A DNA stretch of 64,000 nt from Gari tellinella (GCA_922989275.2 OV277868.1:19526291-19590290), one strand, 5' to 3'; numbered from the stretch's first letter, positions 22,013-34,680 are shown. The notes: a model not told the origin generated them from the sequence alone. A program made the numbers and translations.

Positions 22013-22100
22013 GTAACAGTGTAGACTCTGATTAGAAACCGCATTATGTGGCGTCTGATCAGAGTCTTTATTGGTTGCAGTTTGTAGAGTGTACACTGTT
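22013..22100. repeat. Hairpin family 1 copy, modified
   Basis: AACAGTGTAGACTCTG, TTAGAAACCGCATTATGTGG and GTCTGATCAGAGTC. Shared with copy 2 (56424-56511). The 118-codon minus frames here derive from this repeat. Confidence 0.65.
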
Positions 22101-22258
22101 GATGGGATAGGAATTTCAATGTTAAGCAACGAAAATCAAAGTTTATACCAGGTTCTCCTTAGACCAAATATGGACTAATCCATTATTTAAGCAGTAGAAG
22201 AATCCACTTGGCGCAAATAGTTAAAAAGACGATAGAGGCCGCTGAGCTAGTGAATATA

Positions 22259-22989
22259 CAGTGAAATCCCTCTCAACCGGAACCTCTAAATACCGGAATT
22301 CTCTCTAAACCGGACAAAAACTTTGGTCCCCATTACAACCCTTCTTTACTTTAACCCATTACAGTACTGAACCTTATTAAATAAAACTGATAATCACAGG
22401 CGAATTGCCATCGAATTGCCATCGAATTGCCATCAAATCGGGCGCTTCAAAAAACAAATCCTACGTTTGAATATTTTTACGCGAATTTTCCGAAGCGGTT
22501 GTGACAAAAATGGAATCGAAAAAATTAACGACGGCATATTTGCGAACATTTGTGAGATACACCATTCAAGAAAACTTACCCGAGGGTAAAGTAAGTATTT
22601 TGAAACGCCAGCGAATTGCCATCGAATTGCAAGCGAATTGCAAGCGAATTGCCATCGAATTGCAAGCGAATGGCAAAAACTGTTAATTTAATAATGTTCA
22701 GTACTGTACACCATAAATACGTCTTTTTACGTCTTTGGTTCATTCTTACACTGAAGAAAAAAGTTTGTACATTCTAGCAGATTATAGCTTTTAGCAGGTT
22801 GGAAGTAAAGCAGTATGCGCTTTAAGGCGCATTCTGCTTTACTTTCAACCTGCTTAAAATGATCAGCTATCTTTAATACTAGAACCAAATCAAAACCCCT
22901 TTAAACCGGAAACCCATCTTAACCGGAAACCCCTCTAAACCGGACATTTTTGTTTTCCCCACACATGTCCGGTTTAAAGGGGGTTCATG
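22259..22989. mobile_element. MITE, CCGGTTTA family, interrupted
   Basis: Begins CAGTGAAATCCCTCTCAACC and ends GGTTCATG between TAs, with CTAAACCGG repeats near both ends and a family 2 hairpin in the middle (22797-22858). About 345 bp of its length is a second, nested MITE. The copy 2 counterpart starts at 56668 and is cut at 56820. Confidence 0.75.
22362..22706 (+). mobile_element. TA-target MITE carrying an exon-like frame, private to copy 1
   Basis: 345 bp with 20 bp ends CAGTACTGAACCTTATTAAA / one-mismatch complement and TA duplicated; copy 2 has the intact empty site (CCCATTACACCATAAA, near 56770). Inside are CGAATTGCCAT short tandem repeats on both sides (22401-22434, 22611-22675) and an ATG frame (22510 on) of 27 codons that ends at a consensus donor AAA/GTAAGT (22588-22596). 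Confidence 0.82.
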
Positions 22990-23224
22990 TACCTTCTCCC
23001 GGAGACCTAATTGAAATAAAATGCGTTCCAATTACGGACTAAGTTAGTCTTAAAGTATTATATAATTCAACAAGTTAAGTTCTCTATATTACAATTTCGC
23101 TTTTACATTTCACATTTAAACCCTTCAATGTCGTGACGTCATCAATTTTAAACAATTGTCGTCTGCTTTTTTTCTTAAATTTTAATTCTTGCTATTTTGA
23201 CTGAAGAAATATTGAAACAAGTGT

Positions 23225-23270
23225 CAAACAGTTTGAATCCTGATCAGACGCCGCGTAAAAAACTGTTTGC
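23225..23270. repeat. Family 1 hairpin with one arm mostly lost
   Basis: CAAACAGTTTGAATCC, TGATCAGACGCCGCGT then directly AAACTGTTTGC: the inner right arm is deleted. Confidence 0.75.
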
Positions 23271-23486
23271 AAAAAAATGCTGTGCTCGGGGTATGGCAGT
23301 GAAGGGGTTAACAATTGATCATTATCCCAATCGCCGCTTTTCGCCGAGTAAAATATCTGCTTGAAAACTTTCTGACACTTATTACTATATCACTATAGAC
23401 AATGTACCTTATATTTTAAACTGAGATATTAAAGCAAAAGACACTTGTTTAACCCTTTAGATATCTATGACGCTTAAAAGCGCGTT

Positions 23487-23554
23487 TACAATCAGTTTGT
23501 GTCCTGATCAGACGATGCGTTAAGCGGCGTCTGATCAGGACACAAACTGTTTGT
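23487..23554. repeat. Hairpin family 1 copy
   Basis: CAATCAGTTTGTGTCC, TGATCAGACG, loop, CGTCTGATCAGGACAC and AAACTGTTTG. Flanks CTTAACCCTTTAGATATC and GCAGACGACAGTTAAACGG fit the same longer unit as 766-830. Confidence 0.85.
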
Positions 23555-25017
23555 CACTGGTTTTGAAATTTCTTCAGTCATACTGCCTTATTTTGTATCT
23601 TTAAAACCACATTGCAGACATCAAAGTTGAAGCAGACGACAGTTAAACGGTGAAGGGGTATATTTCTCACGAAATATTTAGCTGATATTGTCACGACAGT
23701 GAGCAGTTAATGACACGTGCATGAACGCCCGTTAGGAATACTTTTTTTTATAAATTAGGAATACATTTTATAAAAACATAATTATTTTGATACATCTGAC
23801 CGAACATCAGCTATTTGATATGAATTATTTCAAAGAATTAAATCTACCTTGGGATAAACATTGCTTTAATGTAAATCAGATAAACAAAAAAAACATGCTA
23901 CAATAAAAGGCTGCGGCACATGTTGAAAGGTTGTAGTCTTTTTTGATGTCACCGAAGTATAACGTATTGCATGCATGGAAAGCTGTTGTCAGTATACACA
24001 TGCATACCAAATATATAAGCCATATCTCTAGGAAATCAAGAGTAATGAGCATTTTTGACCCTAAACTTTGCTTTTGAAACCTAAACGCGGCCCCGAAGTT
24101 CAAGGTTAATTTTTTAAGTTATACGCTCCGAACTAAAAATATTGAAAAAAGACTTATTAGATAACTTGATTACTATATAATTCGTGAGTTGCAATGCATT
24201 TATAACCACAAAATTGAATTTCGAAAAGTTCTTATTGGTAAAGTATGTGTAATATAGTCCTTTCCGTAAAAGCACTGTTTCAAGACCCTATATACCTTCA
24301 TATCTTGTCGTGATGCTAGCTCTTTTCTTCTATTCAGAGGCTTTCCTGCCTTGTCGTTGCTCTTGGGCTTAATTGTCATAGGGAATTGTTTCTGTTTATT
24401 AGACCGAGAACATCCCCTCTGCCAAGAACTAAAATGAAGGCAGGCCAATATTTGATCAGCTACTGATACTCTAAAGGAAAATAGGGCGTCACCAAGCGAT
24501 TCTTCTCATTCAATAAAATCCCAGAAACTAGTGAGATGGGAATACTAGAAACGAAATGAGCCACCGTGTTTTTTAAATGAAAACAATCAGAAACGTGTTG
24601 GAAGTGAAATTATACAGAAAGAAAAATGACAGAAAAAACTATGTATGAGGATAAAATGACAGATTGTCAAATGTTTGCTGTTGTTTTTACTTTTATATAT
24701 TTCGAACATTTAAAATTATTGTTTGAACTATGCTACTTTTAAAAAAAGTTAAAGCCTTTGCTTGTTAAGAACCACCATGCTTATTCAAAATCACTCAAAC
24801 AACAACAGCATATTTATGAACTTTAAAAAAAGGCTGATATTTGCAATATATTTGTATTTACAACTCTTTGGCCCCAGCTTGCAAAAGGCTCAAATCTGAT
24901 CAATATAACGCTCGAGCACGAACTCAGACACAACTCAGACGCTAAAATAAGCATAGACCTTGGCCTTCTTCTGACATTTTCATGAGTCACTGAATTAACC
25001 CTTTCACTACCAAATCA

Positions 25018-25272
25018 GGGCTGCCATTTCCCCGGATTTTTCCTAAATCTCCGGGTTTTTTCCCAGTACATGGTAGATTAAAGCAGGCTGAAAGTAAAGC
25101 AGAATGCGCCCTAATGTACATTCTGCTTTACTTTCAGCCTTCTTTAAGTAGTCGCATGTCAACAAATTAAGGAAAAGGCTATGGGGATAAAGGTACGATT
25201 CGTAAAATCGCACTTGAAAAATTCAAGTTTGGAAATCTTAGGATTTTTCATGTCAACTTATGGCAGCCCTGC
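25018..25272. mobile_element. MITE with CAGGGCTGCCAT ends
   Basis: 255 bp between CAGGGCTGCCAT and ATGGCAGCCCTG, flanked by CCAAAT on both sides (6 bp). CAGGG ends suggest hAT, which normally duplicates 8 bp, so the family is uncertain. A family 2 hairpin (25080-25146) sits inside. An end fragment is at 4118-4170. Confidence 0.7.
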
Positions 25273-25398
25273 CAAATTGTTCGTGAAAATTTTACCCCTT
25301 CACCATTTCATTGTTGTCTGCTTCGACGTTTTCGTCTGCTATGCCGTTTTAAAGTAAACATTAATTCACAATGACTGAACACATTTCAAAACGAGTGT

Positions 25399-25442
25399 CA
25401 AACAGTTTTGGTCCTGTTCAGATCATGATCCAAACTGTTTGC
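25399..25442. repeat. Family 1 hairpin, centre deleted
   Basis: CAAACAGTTTTGGTCCTG, TTCAGATCATGATC, CAAACTGTTTG: the CAGACGCCG core is gone. Similar in outcome to 43595-43634. Confidence 0.75.
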
Positions 25443-26126
25443 AAACGCGTTTTTAATCGTCATTGAGAATGAAAGTGTCAGTTGGACTTTTGACATTCTG
25501 TTGGCAGAAACAGGATAAATTTCCGATTTTTTGTCACTAATATGTACCCGTGCATCAGTCTGGTAGAATATCGTATGAATGTTAAAAGATATTAACTGAT
25601 CAGTCACATCAAGTCTCCGTTAGTTTAAACATACTTTATTTCAATATTTTACATGCATGTCATAAACATATAACAACGTTTTGGAGTGAACTAAAGCAAA
25701 AAACAACAAGGTTGTGTTTCTTCCCTTGAAGATAAGTCTTCGTTCATACCGGAGCATCTCATTCACCCCTTTAAACTATTTATGCATAGCTTCAATTTCC
25801 AATTAAGTCTAATCCTCTTTTGTCTACTTATGGTTAATTTTAATGCAAAATGACAAACAATGCTGACTTTGATCAGAGGGCTCCTTAATGAAATCATGTG
25901 TAAAGACAAATGTATTCCCCCGATGTACTCTGTGTATTGATGACGAATATACGCGTCGCTAGGGATGAATATTCAAGTACCGGACTATCGAAGCAAAACA
26001 TTTAAAACAGCCATGAAAAGCTGACAAATAGATAGCTCATTAACTCAGTCACTGCCATGACGTTATTAGCTTTAAATAAACGTCGTCTGCTTTTATTTCT
26101 CAAATATATATATATATATTGACTTA
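25443..26126. other. Spacer, no gene seen
   Basis: AT-rich; a short (AT)n run lies at 26104-26119 next to the element that follows. Confidence 0.5.
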
Positions 26127-27613
26127 TGGGGCCTTCACATACACGGAATTTCTACGATTTCCTTATCCGTAAAAGTTTACGGTTTCTTACGATATATGCC
26201 ACTTTTAAGGGTGAATTAAGATGTGTTACGAGTTGGTACGGGCTATTTACGGTATCTTACGTGTTATTACGATATGTTTACGACAAAACTCCGCGTTCTA
26301 TAGCAGTCGCACCTGGTTTTCTCTACTTGCACGCTCTTTCAGTTAAAGGGTCACTTAATATAAGTTTGATTGTACTTGCCCCTTCATCGCCATAGCCCGA
26401 GTACAATGATTACATGCAAAGGGTTTGGATCCAGATCTGGCATCGCGTGACGCGGCACCTGGTCAGGTTCCAAACTGCTTGACACTCAATTTTATACTCC
26501 TTAAATCAAAAAACCTAAAATTAAAATTTGAGAAATAAACGTAGACGAATTGTTCAAAGCTCGTTACGTGATGACAGTGAAGGGGCTTTATCGTAAACAA
26601 TACGTAATATTACCGCCTGCAACAATTATTGCAAATTACTCAATTTCTCAAAAATGTATCAAAATATAAGATTAGAGTCTCAATTTGAGTAGGTCCTGAT
26701 GTGAGTTGTCGCCACGTGCAGTTTAATCAGGATATAAACTGTTTGCAAATGTTAGGGTTACGTGTTGTTACGTTCGATTTCCGATTAAGTTGCGGATTGT
26801 AACGGACTATTTACGAGTTGTTTACGGAGAAGTCCATCCGTGGTCTATCTAGTCTATCGTAAAAAAGTTTTTGACATGTCAACAAAAATAGTTTTCGTCT
26901 TACGGAGGCTTACGGATGTCGTCGAGTTTTGCGGATGGTAACGGATTGTTTACGGACGTCTGCGATGTGTTTGCGGATGTTAACGAGTTATTTCCGGACA
27001 TTTGCGATTGAATACGGTTTGGAGATCCGTAAGGACTCGTAAGAAACATCCGTGTATGTGAACGCACCTTTATGAGTTGTTACGATTTACCTAAGAGCAC
27101 TGACGTGTTTGACCTTTTCAGTACCAAAAAGTATTCAAGTTCAAATGTGTCATCATTCGACAACTGGCATGAAGTGAGAGAACATCGATATGACTGAAAT
27201 AATAGTTCACTTAGATTTGTCTGGTCTTTTTGGCAAGATTATGCCTGTTTGGACGGAAAACCTCCACGATAATACATGTACCACGGATGACTACGAACAC
27301 GTTACGGTCGGTTTACGGATCCTTGCGGACTGTTTACGGATCCTTGCGGGCTGTTTACGGAGGATTACGTGTTGTTACAACCGGTTTACGATACTTAACG
27401 GATCGTTACGATTGATTTACGGAAGAATATCCCCGCGGACAATCGTACGAAAATTTTTGACACAAAACTATGGGCATCTTCTTCCACGAATCCTTACGGA
27501 TCCTTGCGAGTTATTTACGGACACTAACGGATCATTTGCAGATGCTTACGATTGACTACGATTTGGCGATCCGTAAGGAATCGTAAGAAAATATCGTGTA
27601 TGTGAAGGCCCCA
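26127..27613. mobile_element. PIF/Harbinger-like element, second copy without array
   Basis: 1487 bp, TGGGGCCTTCACATACACGG ends, TTA duplicated. Colinear with 19446-21750 apart from the 282 bp array. It carries the same TTACGG subterminal repeats and a family 1-like hairpin (26414-26482). No transposase. Confidence 0.85.
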
Positions 27614-27616
27614 TTA

Positions 27617-28256
27617 CGAAATAATGAAAAATGGTAGCTAAAACCAGTTTGACTCCTGATCAGACTCCTCATAACGCAGTATCTCAGCCACTGCCATGAC
27701 GTTATTAGCTTTTATTAAACAAATGTCGTCTGCTTTTATTTCTCAATTTTATATGGAAAATTCTTTATTTAAAAAATAATAAATAATGGTAGAAACAAGT
27801 CTCTGGCTCCTGATCAGACTTCTCATAACGCGGCATCTGATCAGGATCCATATTTTTTTGCAATTAACTATTGTTATAACTATTTGATCAATTATGATGG
27901 ACTTTTGGTTAAAGAGTACCCTCAAAATCTGAGTTTCTTTATTCATCGCTCTATATTTTTTTAAACTCTTGTCGTAAAGCACGCATATCCAATTTCCTCG
28001 TGGAAAACAATTAGTTTTGAATATTATTTTATTTATTAAATAATTAATTTTTAATTTAATGCTTCGACGGTTGATAGATCGACAATGCATTAATGCAGAA
28101 CTACATGCGGCATCCTTATTAACCACTTCACTGCCATGATGCCATCAGATTAAAACAATTTGTACTCTGTTTTTGTTTCCAAATTTTATATTTTAGGTAT
28201 TTTGTTTTAAAAATATAAAACTAAATGTCAAACAGTTTGTCATTCTTATCGTGTTA
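27617..28256. other. Spacer with decayed family 1 hairpins
   Basis: Two worn hairpins, about 27639-27690 and 27795-27860, both reading CTGATCAGACT then CTCATAACGC. No gene. Confidence 0.5.
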
Positions 28257-28502
28257 CAGTGGAGAATCTGTTATTTTTTCCCGTTTAAACGCAAACGTAC
28301 GCAAACGCAAAGCACTAAAACGTTGAAAAGAACAACTTTTTAACAATTCTGATAATTCATGTTTATCTTGGTGGCAAACAGTTTATAGCCTGATCAGACG
28401 CCGGATTACCCGGCGTCTGATCTGGCTCCAAACTGTTTGCAATGGAAATAACAGTTTTAGAGTAAACGCGTTTATTGGGAAAGAATAACGTTTTCTCCAC
28501 TG
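28257..28502. mobile_element. MITE, CAGTGGAGAA family
   Basis: 246 bp, TA flanks, family 1 hairpin in the centre. Fifth copy of this family. Confidence 0.86.
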
Positions 28503-28525
28503 TAAGCGCGACTTGGCTAACATTT

Positions 28526-28580
28526 GCAAACAGCTTGGATTTATATCAGCGGCGTCTGATTCTTGATCCAAGCTATTTGC
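28526..28580. repeat. Family 1 hairpin, partial
   Basis: GCAAACAGCTTGGAT, GGCGTCTGAT, CCAAGCTATTTGC. The left inner arm is shortened. Confidence 0.65.
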
Positions 28581-28857
28581 CATTCATATCAATATTTTTT
28601 AACTTTAAGAATATCAAAATGTATTACCATTTTTCTCGCAGACCATATATATTTAGCAGACGGTAATTCAGTATGATAAAAGTTAATGTTCTGTCATTGT
28701 TATTTAATCAAAATATCTTCCAAACTTTCCTTACTTCTTTGTAATTGTCTTCTTCAACAATAACCGGAGTTTCTTTATCTCAGTTGTATTCAGAATATTG
28801 TAAGATAGTTGACTTTCAGTATATTTCATACTCGAGTAGTAATAAATATATTGCTTA

Positions 28858-29589
28858 TGCCTCGCTCACATTTGCTGCGGCTGCCGTACGGCGGCCGCAC
28901 GGCTAATCATTTTTACGGCGAGTAGCAATTCGCCGGCCGCCGCAGAATTCCTACGGCCGCCGTGTGTTGCGCTCACATTTGCTGCGGCTGCCGTGCGGCG
29001 AGATAGTATTTTTGTGGGGTTAAAAAACCTGCGACAACCGTACGGTGACCGCACGGCCGCCGTACGGCCGCCGTGGAAGTCTAACCAGATACCCTGCAAC
29101 CAAAATGTTGCTCCTGCTACACAACTTGGTTTTGCTACATGTTCACACAACTAATATTAGTAAAAAAAAAATGAACTCAAAGGACACATTTGGACAGCAT
29201 TTAAGAACATCTAAATCCATTTTTAGATATTATACATGTTTTACATATATTATGAACAAAAGTACAAATGCACAATAGGAAAATTGACCATTGAGTTACG
29301 GCGGCCGCACGGTGGCCGTGCGGCGACCGCACGGCTGCCGTACGGCAGCCGTAGAACCACTCTGCGGTGTGTGTTTCTACGGCCGCCGTAGAAATGAAAA
29401 AATGTTATAACTCCGCGTTATAATTCTACGGCGAGCTCTACGGCCTGTAAAATATTGGGATACGCCGTGCGGCAGCCGTACGGCCGCCGCACGGCCACCG
29501 TAGAATCTCTACGGCCGCCGTAAGATTCTCTCGATTTCAGGTTTCTGCGGCCGCCGTACGGCCGCCATAGAGCAAATGTGAGCGCACTA
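28858..29589. mobile_element. GC-rich TTA-flanked TIR element
   Basis: 732 bp, flanked by TTA (28855-28857, 29590-29592), ends sharing GCTCACATTTGCT. Both subterminal regions are packed with variants of TACGGCGGCCGCACGG, in both orientations, against an AT-rich core (29150-29300). TTA targets suggest PIF/Harbinger. Very high GC next to AT-rich flanks. No transposase. Confidence 0.72.
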
Positions 29590-30350
29590 TTAATACGAGG
29601 TGTGTTTCATAATTAATGCAAATTCACATCAATTACTTCGGTATAATAAGGGTTATATGCATGTGTGATATATCGTTTGAAAGGGCAATTCCTCACCTAC
29701 ATCACGGTATAATGCATGATTAGATCACATTACTGGATAAATCACAATACTAACCTAAATGACCCCTTCTCAAGTGCAATAGAACATAGCACTTTTCAAA
29801 CATTACTTATTGATATAAAAACTTTTTAAAAAGTCAAATTTAAAATCTTTGTTGTTTGAAATATATCAGTTTATGTTTAAATTTTAATGTAAATAAGATG
29901 TCATTACAAATTAAAAGGGTCAGCTGTTTTAAATCTCAATGTTTCAGAAATAAAAATTCAAATTTTGCTAATGAAAAGTTGACATAAATTTTCGAACGCT
30001 ATGATACTTTTCTAGATCCGTATATCTATAGTTTGATATTAAAACATCAACATGTCTCAGTTTTTGCCTTGTTTGATATAACAAAATGTATTTGAGTTTT
30101 CACTAAATACTCTTGAACATAACAGTAGTGTACTTTTTTTGATATTTTCAATATGAGTTAAATATTAAGAGGTTATCTAACAGTGTTGAGTACAAACAAA
30201 AATGAATTCTATTTAACGAGTACACAGCAGTCATAATCAGTCATAATATAGTCATTTAATTCATTCCTCCTGAAGTAAATAGTTCCAAGTTATACAGTCA
30301 TGAATTTGTATCACAAGAACTATTTTCTATATTCTAGCAGGTGCCAGCTT
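29590..30350 (-). repeat. AT-rich repeat, inverted partner of 1-620
   Basis: Divergent inverted match to the start of the window (see 1-765). No gene. Confidence 0.45.
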
Positions 30351-30420
30351 AAAGCAGGATGAAAGTAAAGCAAAATGCACATTGAGGCGCATTCTGTTTT
30401 ACTTTTAACCTGCTTTTAGA
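30350..30420. repeat. Hairpin family 2 copy
   Basis: GCTTAAAGCAGGATGAAAG, GTAAAGCAAAATGC and near complement. The left flank has the usual ATTCTAGCAGGTGCCAGC. Confidence 0.8.
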
Positions 30421-30732
30421 GGCCACATGCTTTCAAAACAAACAAAAAGCCATGGGACCATGGGCTAAATTGACTACATCAAAAAGGTTTGTATACACGG
30501 GTAATCATGCTAGATTGACATTATTGATAATGACATCCTATGTGGTAAACTGCAACTTCACTCACTAACTCACTCACCCACTCACTCACTATGCTGTTTA
30601 TTTGTTGATCAGGCCGCATTTAATCCTCTGCTCGGGATGGGCCTGACTGTTTAGTCTCTATATCAGTCTTCCTCTCCATTCATGTCGGTGCAGAGGGTTG
30701 ACAGGAGTTATACCCATGGTTTTCCTATCAAG

Positions 30733-30960
30733 TTAAACAACGTCATCCCATGATAGTTTGGGTCTGCCAGTGGCCCTCTCTGCTGGTACATTCAACTGTC
30801 TGCCTTTCGCAATCCAGCCAGTGCTGCGTTCAATGTGCACCAACCAACACAGTCCGCTCTTCTGCATGATGACCGCGAGGCTTTCCAAGTTGACTTCAGA
30901 GAAGAGGGACTCAAAAGGAATGCTTTGCTCAAGTTTCCCAACGTATGGACATAAATCAAT
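30733..30960 (-). pseudogene. LINE reverse transcriptase C-terminal fragment
   Basis: An uninterrupted minus-strand frame of about 75 codons ending in TAA. It reads ESLAVIMQKSGLCWLVHIER and, further on, RATGRPKLSWDDVV before the stop. This matches the tail region of many non-LTR retrotransposon ORF2 proteins (LRWxGHVxRM...GRPKLRxKDV pattern, recalled). The upstream catalytic part is absent. A short ACTC run (30555-30590) and 3' non-coding sequence lie downstream. Confidence 0.62.
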
Positions 30961-33900
30961 CGCTTGAGTCAGATCATACTTATAAAATATATAGTAAGAA
31001 CAGGCAAAATTAAGTCAACCCCAACCTCATAAAGGAAAGTATTCTAGGTTATCTTCTTGCATATAATAATACATAAAAATGCAGTTTCTACGAGGACAAT
31101 TGTACAATACTTTGTACTAAACTACATTTAGATATGAAAAATTACTCTTATTATTATTTATATAACTTTACAATAATGCAAGCTTTAACTGTTTTTTTCT
31201 TTTATTGTCTTTCATTTTTATCATTTTCCAAGTAAAGCATTTTCTCATTTTTACATATGTAACAAATAGAATTTTTAAAATACTTTCTTTAAAAAAAAAC
31301 AACTAAAAAATCAGTTGACTGATGTGTATTTCATTGATATAATTTTGTACGAGTATCTGTTTATGAATGGTGTATGAGTATATAGCTATGTATTGGTGTA
31401 ATATAACTGAATTTAAAAAAAATTGTAATTTGAATGTGTTTGTAAATATGCCGTTGTCCTTAAAATATCAATAAATATATAAAACGAATGTGTAACTTAG
31501 TATAAGGAACATCTGCAAATAATTTTGTTCAATGAAGTCGCGTTGGATAATGCCTGGTTAGTACAGATGCTTTAAGTTTAAGGACTGAACAAATTCAAAA
31601 TTATTACACAAACTTATTGATATTCATAAAATATCTATGGCCTGTATTTATCAAAAGTTCTAGTGAAGTATTCAGCTAATTTAGCTCTTGGCAGAGCAAA
31701 TGACATTCTACGAGTAGTATGGTGGTCAGCCCTAACGATAAATCAGTATTCACAACGCCAAGATAAGCTTACATCACACCAAGAAACTTCTTAAATAAGC
31801 ACATGCAACCACCGCATTTTGATTATTAATATTTATAATTACACATATAAAATAGCGTCATACAGGACACTTCCTTGATATTTTACGGAATATATGTCGG
31901 TTGCCTGTAGTAGAAAAATTACCCTAATATATATCTTAGTTGAGTACACATGATCCTAATAAGTACTGTAGTGACACCAATGGGTTTAATACTGAAATAA
32001 AGATTTTAGTTTTTCAAATACTCCCCTTATCTGGAGCCCTGGGGTATATTTGAATGAACACAACAAATATCAAGAATTGATTGTTATCTATGTACAATTA
32101 AAGACAAACAAACTATATTTTCAAGTTGATACTTTTATTTTCTTTCTCCCATCTACCAAAAGCAGAATAGTTTTACAGTCAATCTGTTATTAAGCACATA
32201 TTAACTTATGCAATATTATGGTCTGGTGGTTGCTTAATGAAGATTAAAAATAATGCATGAAAAATCTATGGCTTTCTGCATTATTATTTTACCTGCATTA
32301 AGCAGTCACTTGTCTTTAGATGTCTCCTTGCTCTGGAATTGAGTGCTTGCTTAGAACATGACTGACAAAAACTACAAATCACATGGAATAGCTCACAGTA
32401 CAGCCATTTCTTTTTAACACTTTACTCCATAGACAGGTAAACACTTAAAGCAGATTATTTTATTCTTTTGATACATACTCATGACTGTATAAATTGGAAT
32501 TATTTTCTTCAGTGGAGGAATAGATTAAATGTGTCTGTGTATCTATGGAGTAAATGGTTAAAAACATTTATGGTCCCTTAGGGGGTAAAAGAATTAGTGT
32601 CAAACCACAGTGTCTCAAACTAGCTAAAGTTGAAAGTACTTGTTTTTCCACCAATGAAACTACTTAATTTGAAAAAGCTTCAACATATCCGTATTTCAAC
32701 ATTAAAAGTTTAGTCATATTTGAACTTTGAAATACAGATATATTCCACTAAAGTGGAAGCAAGATGTCAAAGATTGACTGTAGTACAGTCAAACTTCGAT
32801 ATCTGGATCTAACTTAGTGGAACATAGTGTATTGTTCCTTTTAGTGTTTAATACCTAATCCTGTTTCTAATATTGAAGATAGGTGACCACTTAAAAGCTC
32901 ATTGAAAGTGAAAAGAAAGGACCTTAAGGTGCATTATTATTTACTTTTTGCCCGCTATAAGCTACCATCAATAAGAATATATAAATGTTTCTATTGAAAC
33001 TATTTCATGACTGTTTAAATTTTGAAACTTTTTTCAACGGAGGAATAAATTACAAGCATAACAATATCTATGGAGTAATGGGTTAAAAGCAATAATGCAG
33101 CAATTGACTATTTTCAATGGAGGAATAAATAACAGGCACAAATATGGAGTAATGGGTTAAAAGTGACAGGCAGTAAAGTGTTCATATTGAAGACACATAT
33201 TCATTCTTATTCCATTTATTTAAAAGCACCCTCTGAGTCTGATCCTCTCATTAGTTTAAACATATTAAGGTCAATGATGCCATCAATGTCATTTTATGTT
33301 TTGGGTGTGGAATTTCTTGGTGAAAGAATTGAGAATCCTTGGATCAAGATTTGCTACATCAGAAATTTCTCCTGAGATCACTCAAAACATTAGTCTCATC
33401 AATGAACCCCTGTGACGACAAGCTAACTTTTGACGGGTGCCATCCTCAGTCCTCGGTCTAAAATAGCTCGCTGTCTCTTACTGTACACAGAGTGGACTAT
33501 CAAAACATAAACTTGGCAGCATGTTCACCCTGAAAAGACAAATATACACAAATTATACATAATGATAAATGAAAACTTCGATCAAGGTCTACACAGTGAT
33601 TCAAATCAACATAATTTATTAAATTCCAAGTGTACCAGTGACAGGTAGCTAAATATTGATAAAAACTCTAGCAATGTTCATGAGACAAATAAGTTTACTA
33701 CAGATAGGCCTAGTTAAATAAAGGTTAATGAAAAGACTAAATACCCGCTCCAAACACCATTACAAACTTAAATTAACACATCAGGGTCTGCACTGTTTGT
33801 CATTTTGAAATATAAAAAGTTAAAATCAACCCAAAATAGTCAAACATGGACTAGACTTTTTTTTTAAAATTGGAATTGTCCATTAAAAGTTTCAGGGGTG

Positions 33901-34549
33901 AATGAGTTCATCAGAGCTCAAGATCAGGTGGAGTATTTCAAAAACTAAAACGTTTAATCTGCATTAAACCCTATAATGTCACTACTCATTAGAATCGTCT
34001 CGACGTCACGATTCTAATGAAGGGGGGGGGGGGGGCTTTTGCTGAATGTGTCGTCCGCTTCGATCAAATTTACATTGCAATCTAGTCTGGGTCTATTGTA
34101 AGGGAAAATAAGCAACGATATTTCAATTTACCTCCATGGCAATGTCTTTAGACATCATCTGGTGAAGCGTCGTGGTGTAGTTCTGTCTGACAAAGTCATT
34201 TTCATTATTTCTATAACTTCAAACCATCAATGCTGTGCATTGTCTGCCATTTTGAAATTCTAGTACCCTGCTTTGTATACGTAACTAAAATATTGTCCCG
34301 GCTTCACTGTATTCTTGATTTGTAAATTCGACACTTGTAAGTGCGTACTTCGAAGTTCGATAATGCTTACTGCTTAGTGCTTAGTGCTAGATGCAGTATA
34401 TTGGTTGTTGGCATGTTGATACTGCAATGTTTCAATGAGCAACGAAGCATGACACAAGGAATAAAGGAATGTGGAATGTTTGAAGCCCTGATGGAACTGC
34501 AAAGTAGAATAAGGAATGAAGCACCAAACATTGTGAATAAAGCATGAAG
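30961..34549. other. Spacer, no gene seen
   Basis: AT-rich. Contains a decayed family 2 hairpin (32883-32956), a weak hairpin (32225-32300), half of the palindrome family of 53493-53925 (31970-32045), a truncated palindrome of that family (33963-34020) followed by a G run, and no convincing exon. Confidence 0.5.
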
Positions 34550-34554
34550 CATGA

Positions 34555-34680
34555 TAGCATGTATTTTACAATGAGGAACAAAGCATCAAGCATAATGGAA
34601 TATGTGGAGAAAGAATGAAGCAAGGTAGCATGTATTTTACAATTAGGAACAAAGCATCAAGCATGATGGAATATTTGCAG
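34555..34680. repeat. 71 bp direct repeat, about 1.8 units
   Basis: TAGCATGTATTTTACAA recurs at 34555 and 34626, followed by GGAACAAAGCATCAAGCAT in both. It ends close to the start of copy 2. Confidence 0.75.

Larger units (their letters stand above)
1443..22761 (+). repeat. Segmental duplication, copy 1
   Basis: Starts at ACTATCCGGCTGAAAG (1443), which matches 34695 in copy 2, and stays alignable, apart from insertions, to the run CACTGAAGAAAAA near 22761 (copy 2: 56820). Single-copy stretches look well over 90 percent identical by eye. It contains one complete three-exon gene on the minus strand and many mobile elements, some shared with copy 2 (older than the duplication) and some private (younger). 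Both copies lie in the same orientation, so this is a direct duplication with a spacer of about 12 kb. An assembly haplotig join is an alternative explanation for part of it. Confidence 0.9.
22990..25017. other. Spacer, no gene seen
   Basis: Holds a shortened family 1 hairpin (23225-23270), a complete one (23487-23554) and part of a dispersed repeat (24270-24470) related to 4225-4385. Otherwise AT-rich without recognisable coding content. Confidence 0.55.

Noticed and set aside
21773..22129. 118-codon minus frame, also at 56183-56539
   Set aside because: Its first third is a translation of the family 1 hairpin (SDQTPHNAVSNQSLHC type); no other protein feature. Same reason for similar frames at 16000, 44604, 51853 and 53143.
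28866..29150. 94-codon Ala/Arg-rich minus frame
   Set aside because: Product of the GC-rich subterminal repeats of the 28858-29589 element.
33163..33375. 70-codon plus-strand frame in the spacer
   Set aside because: No domain, no splice context, AT-rich surroundings; could be chance.
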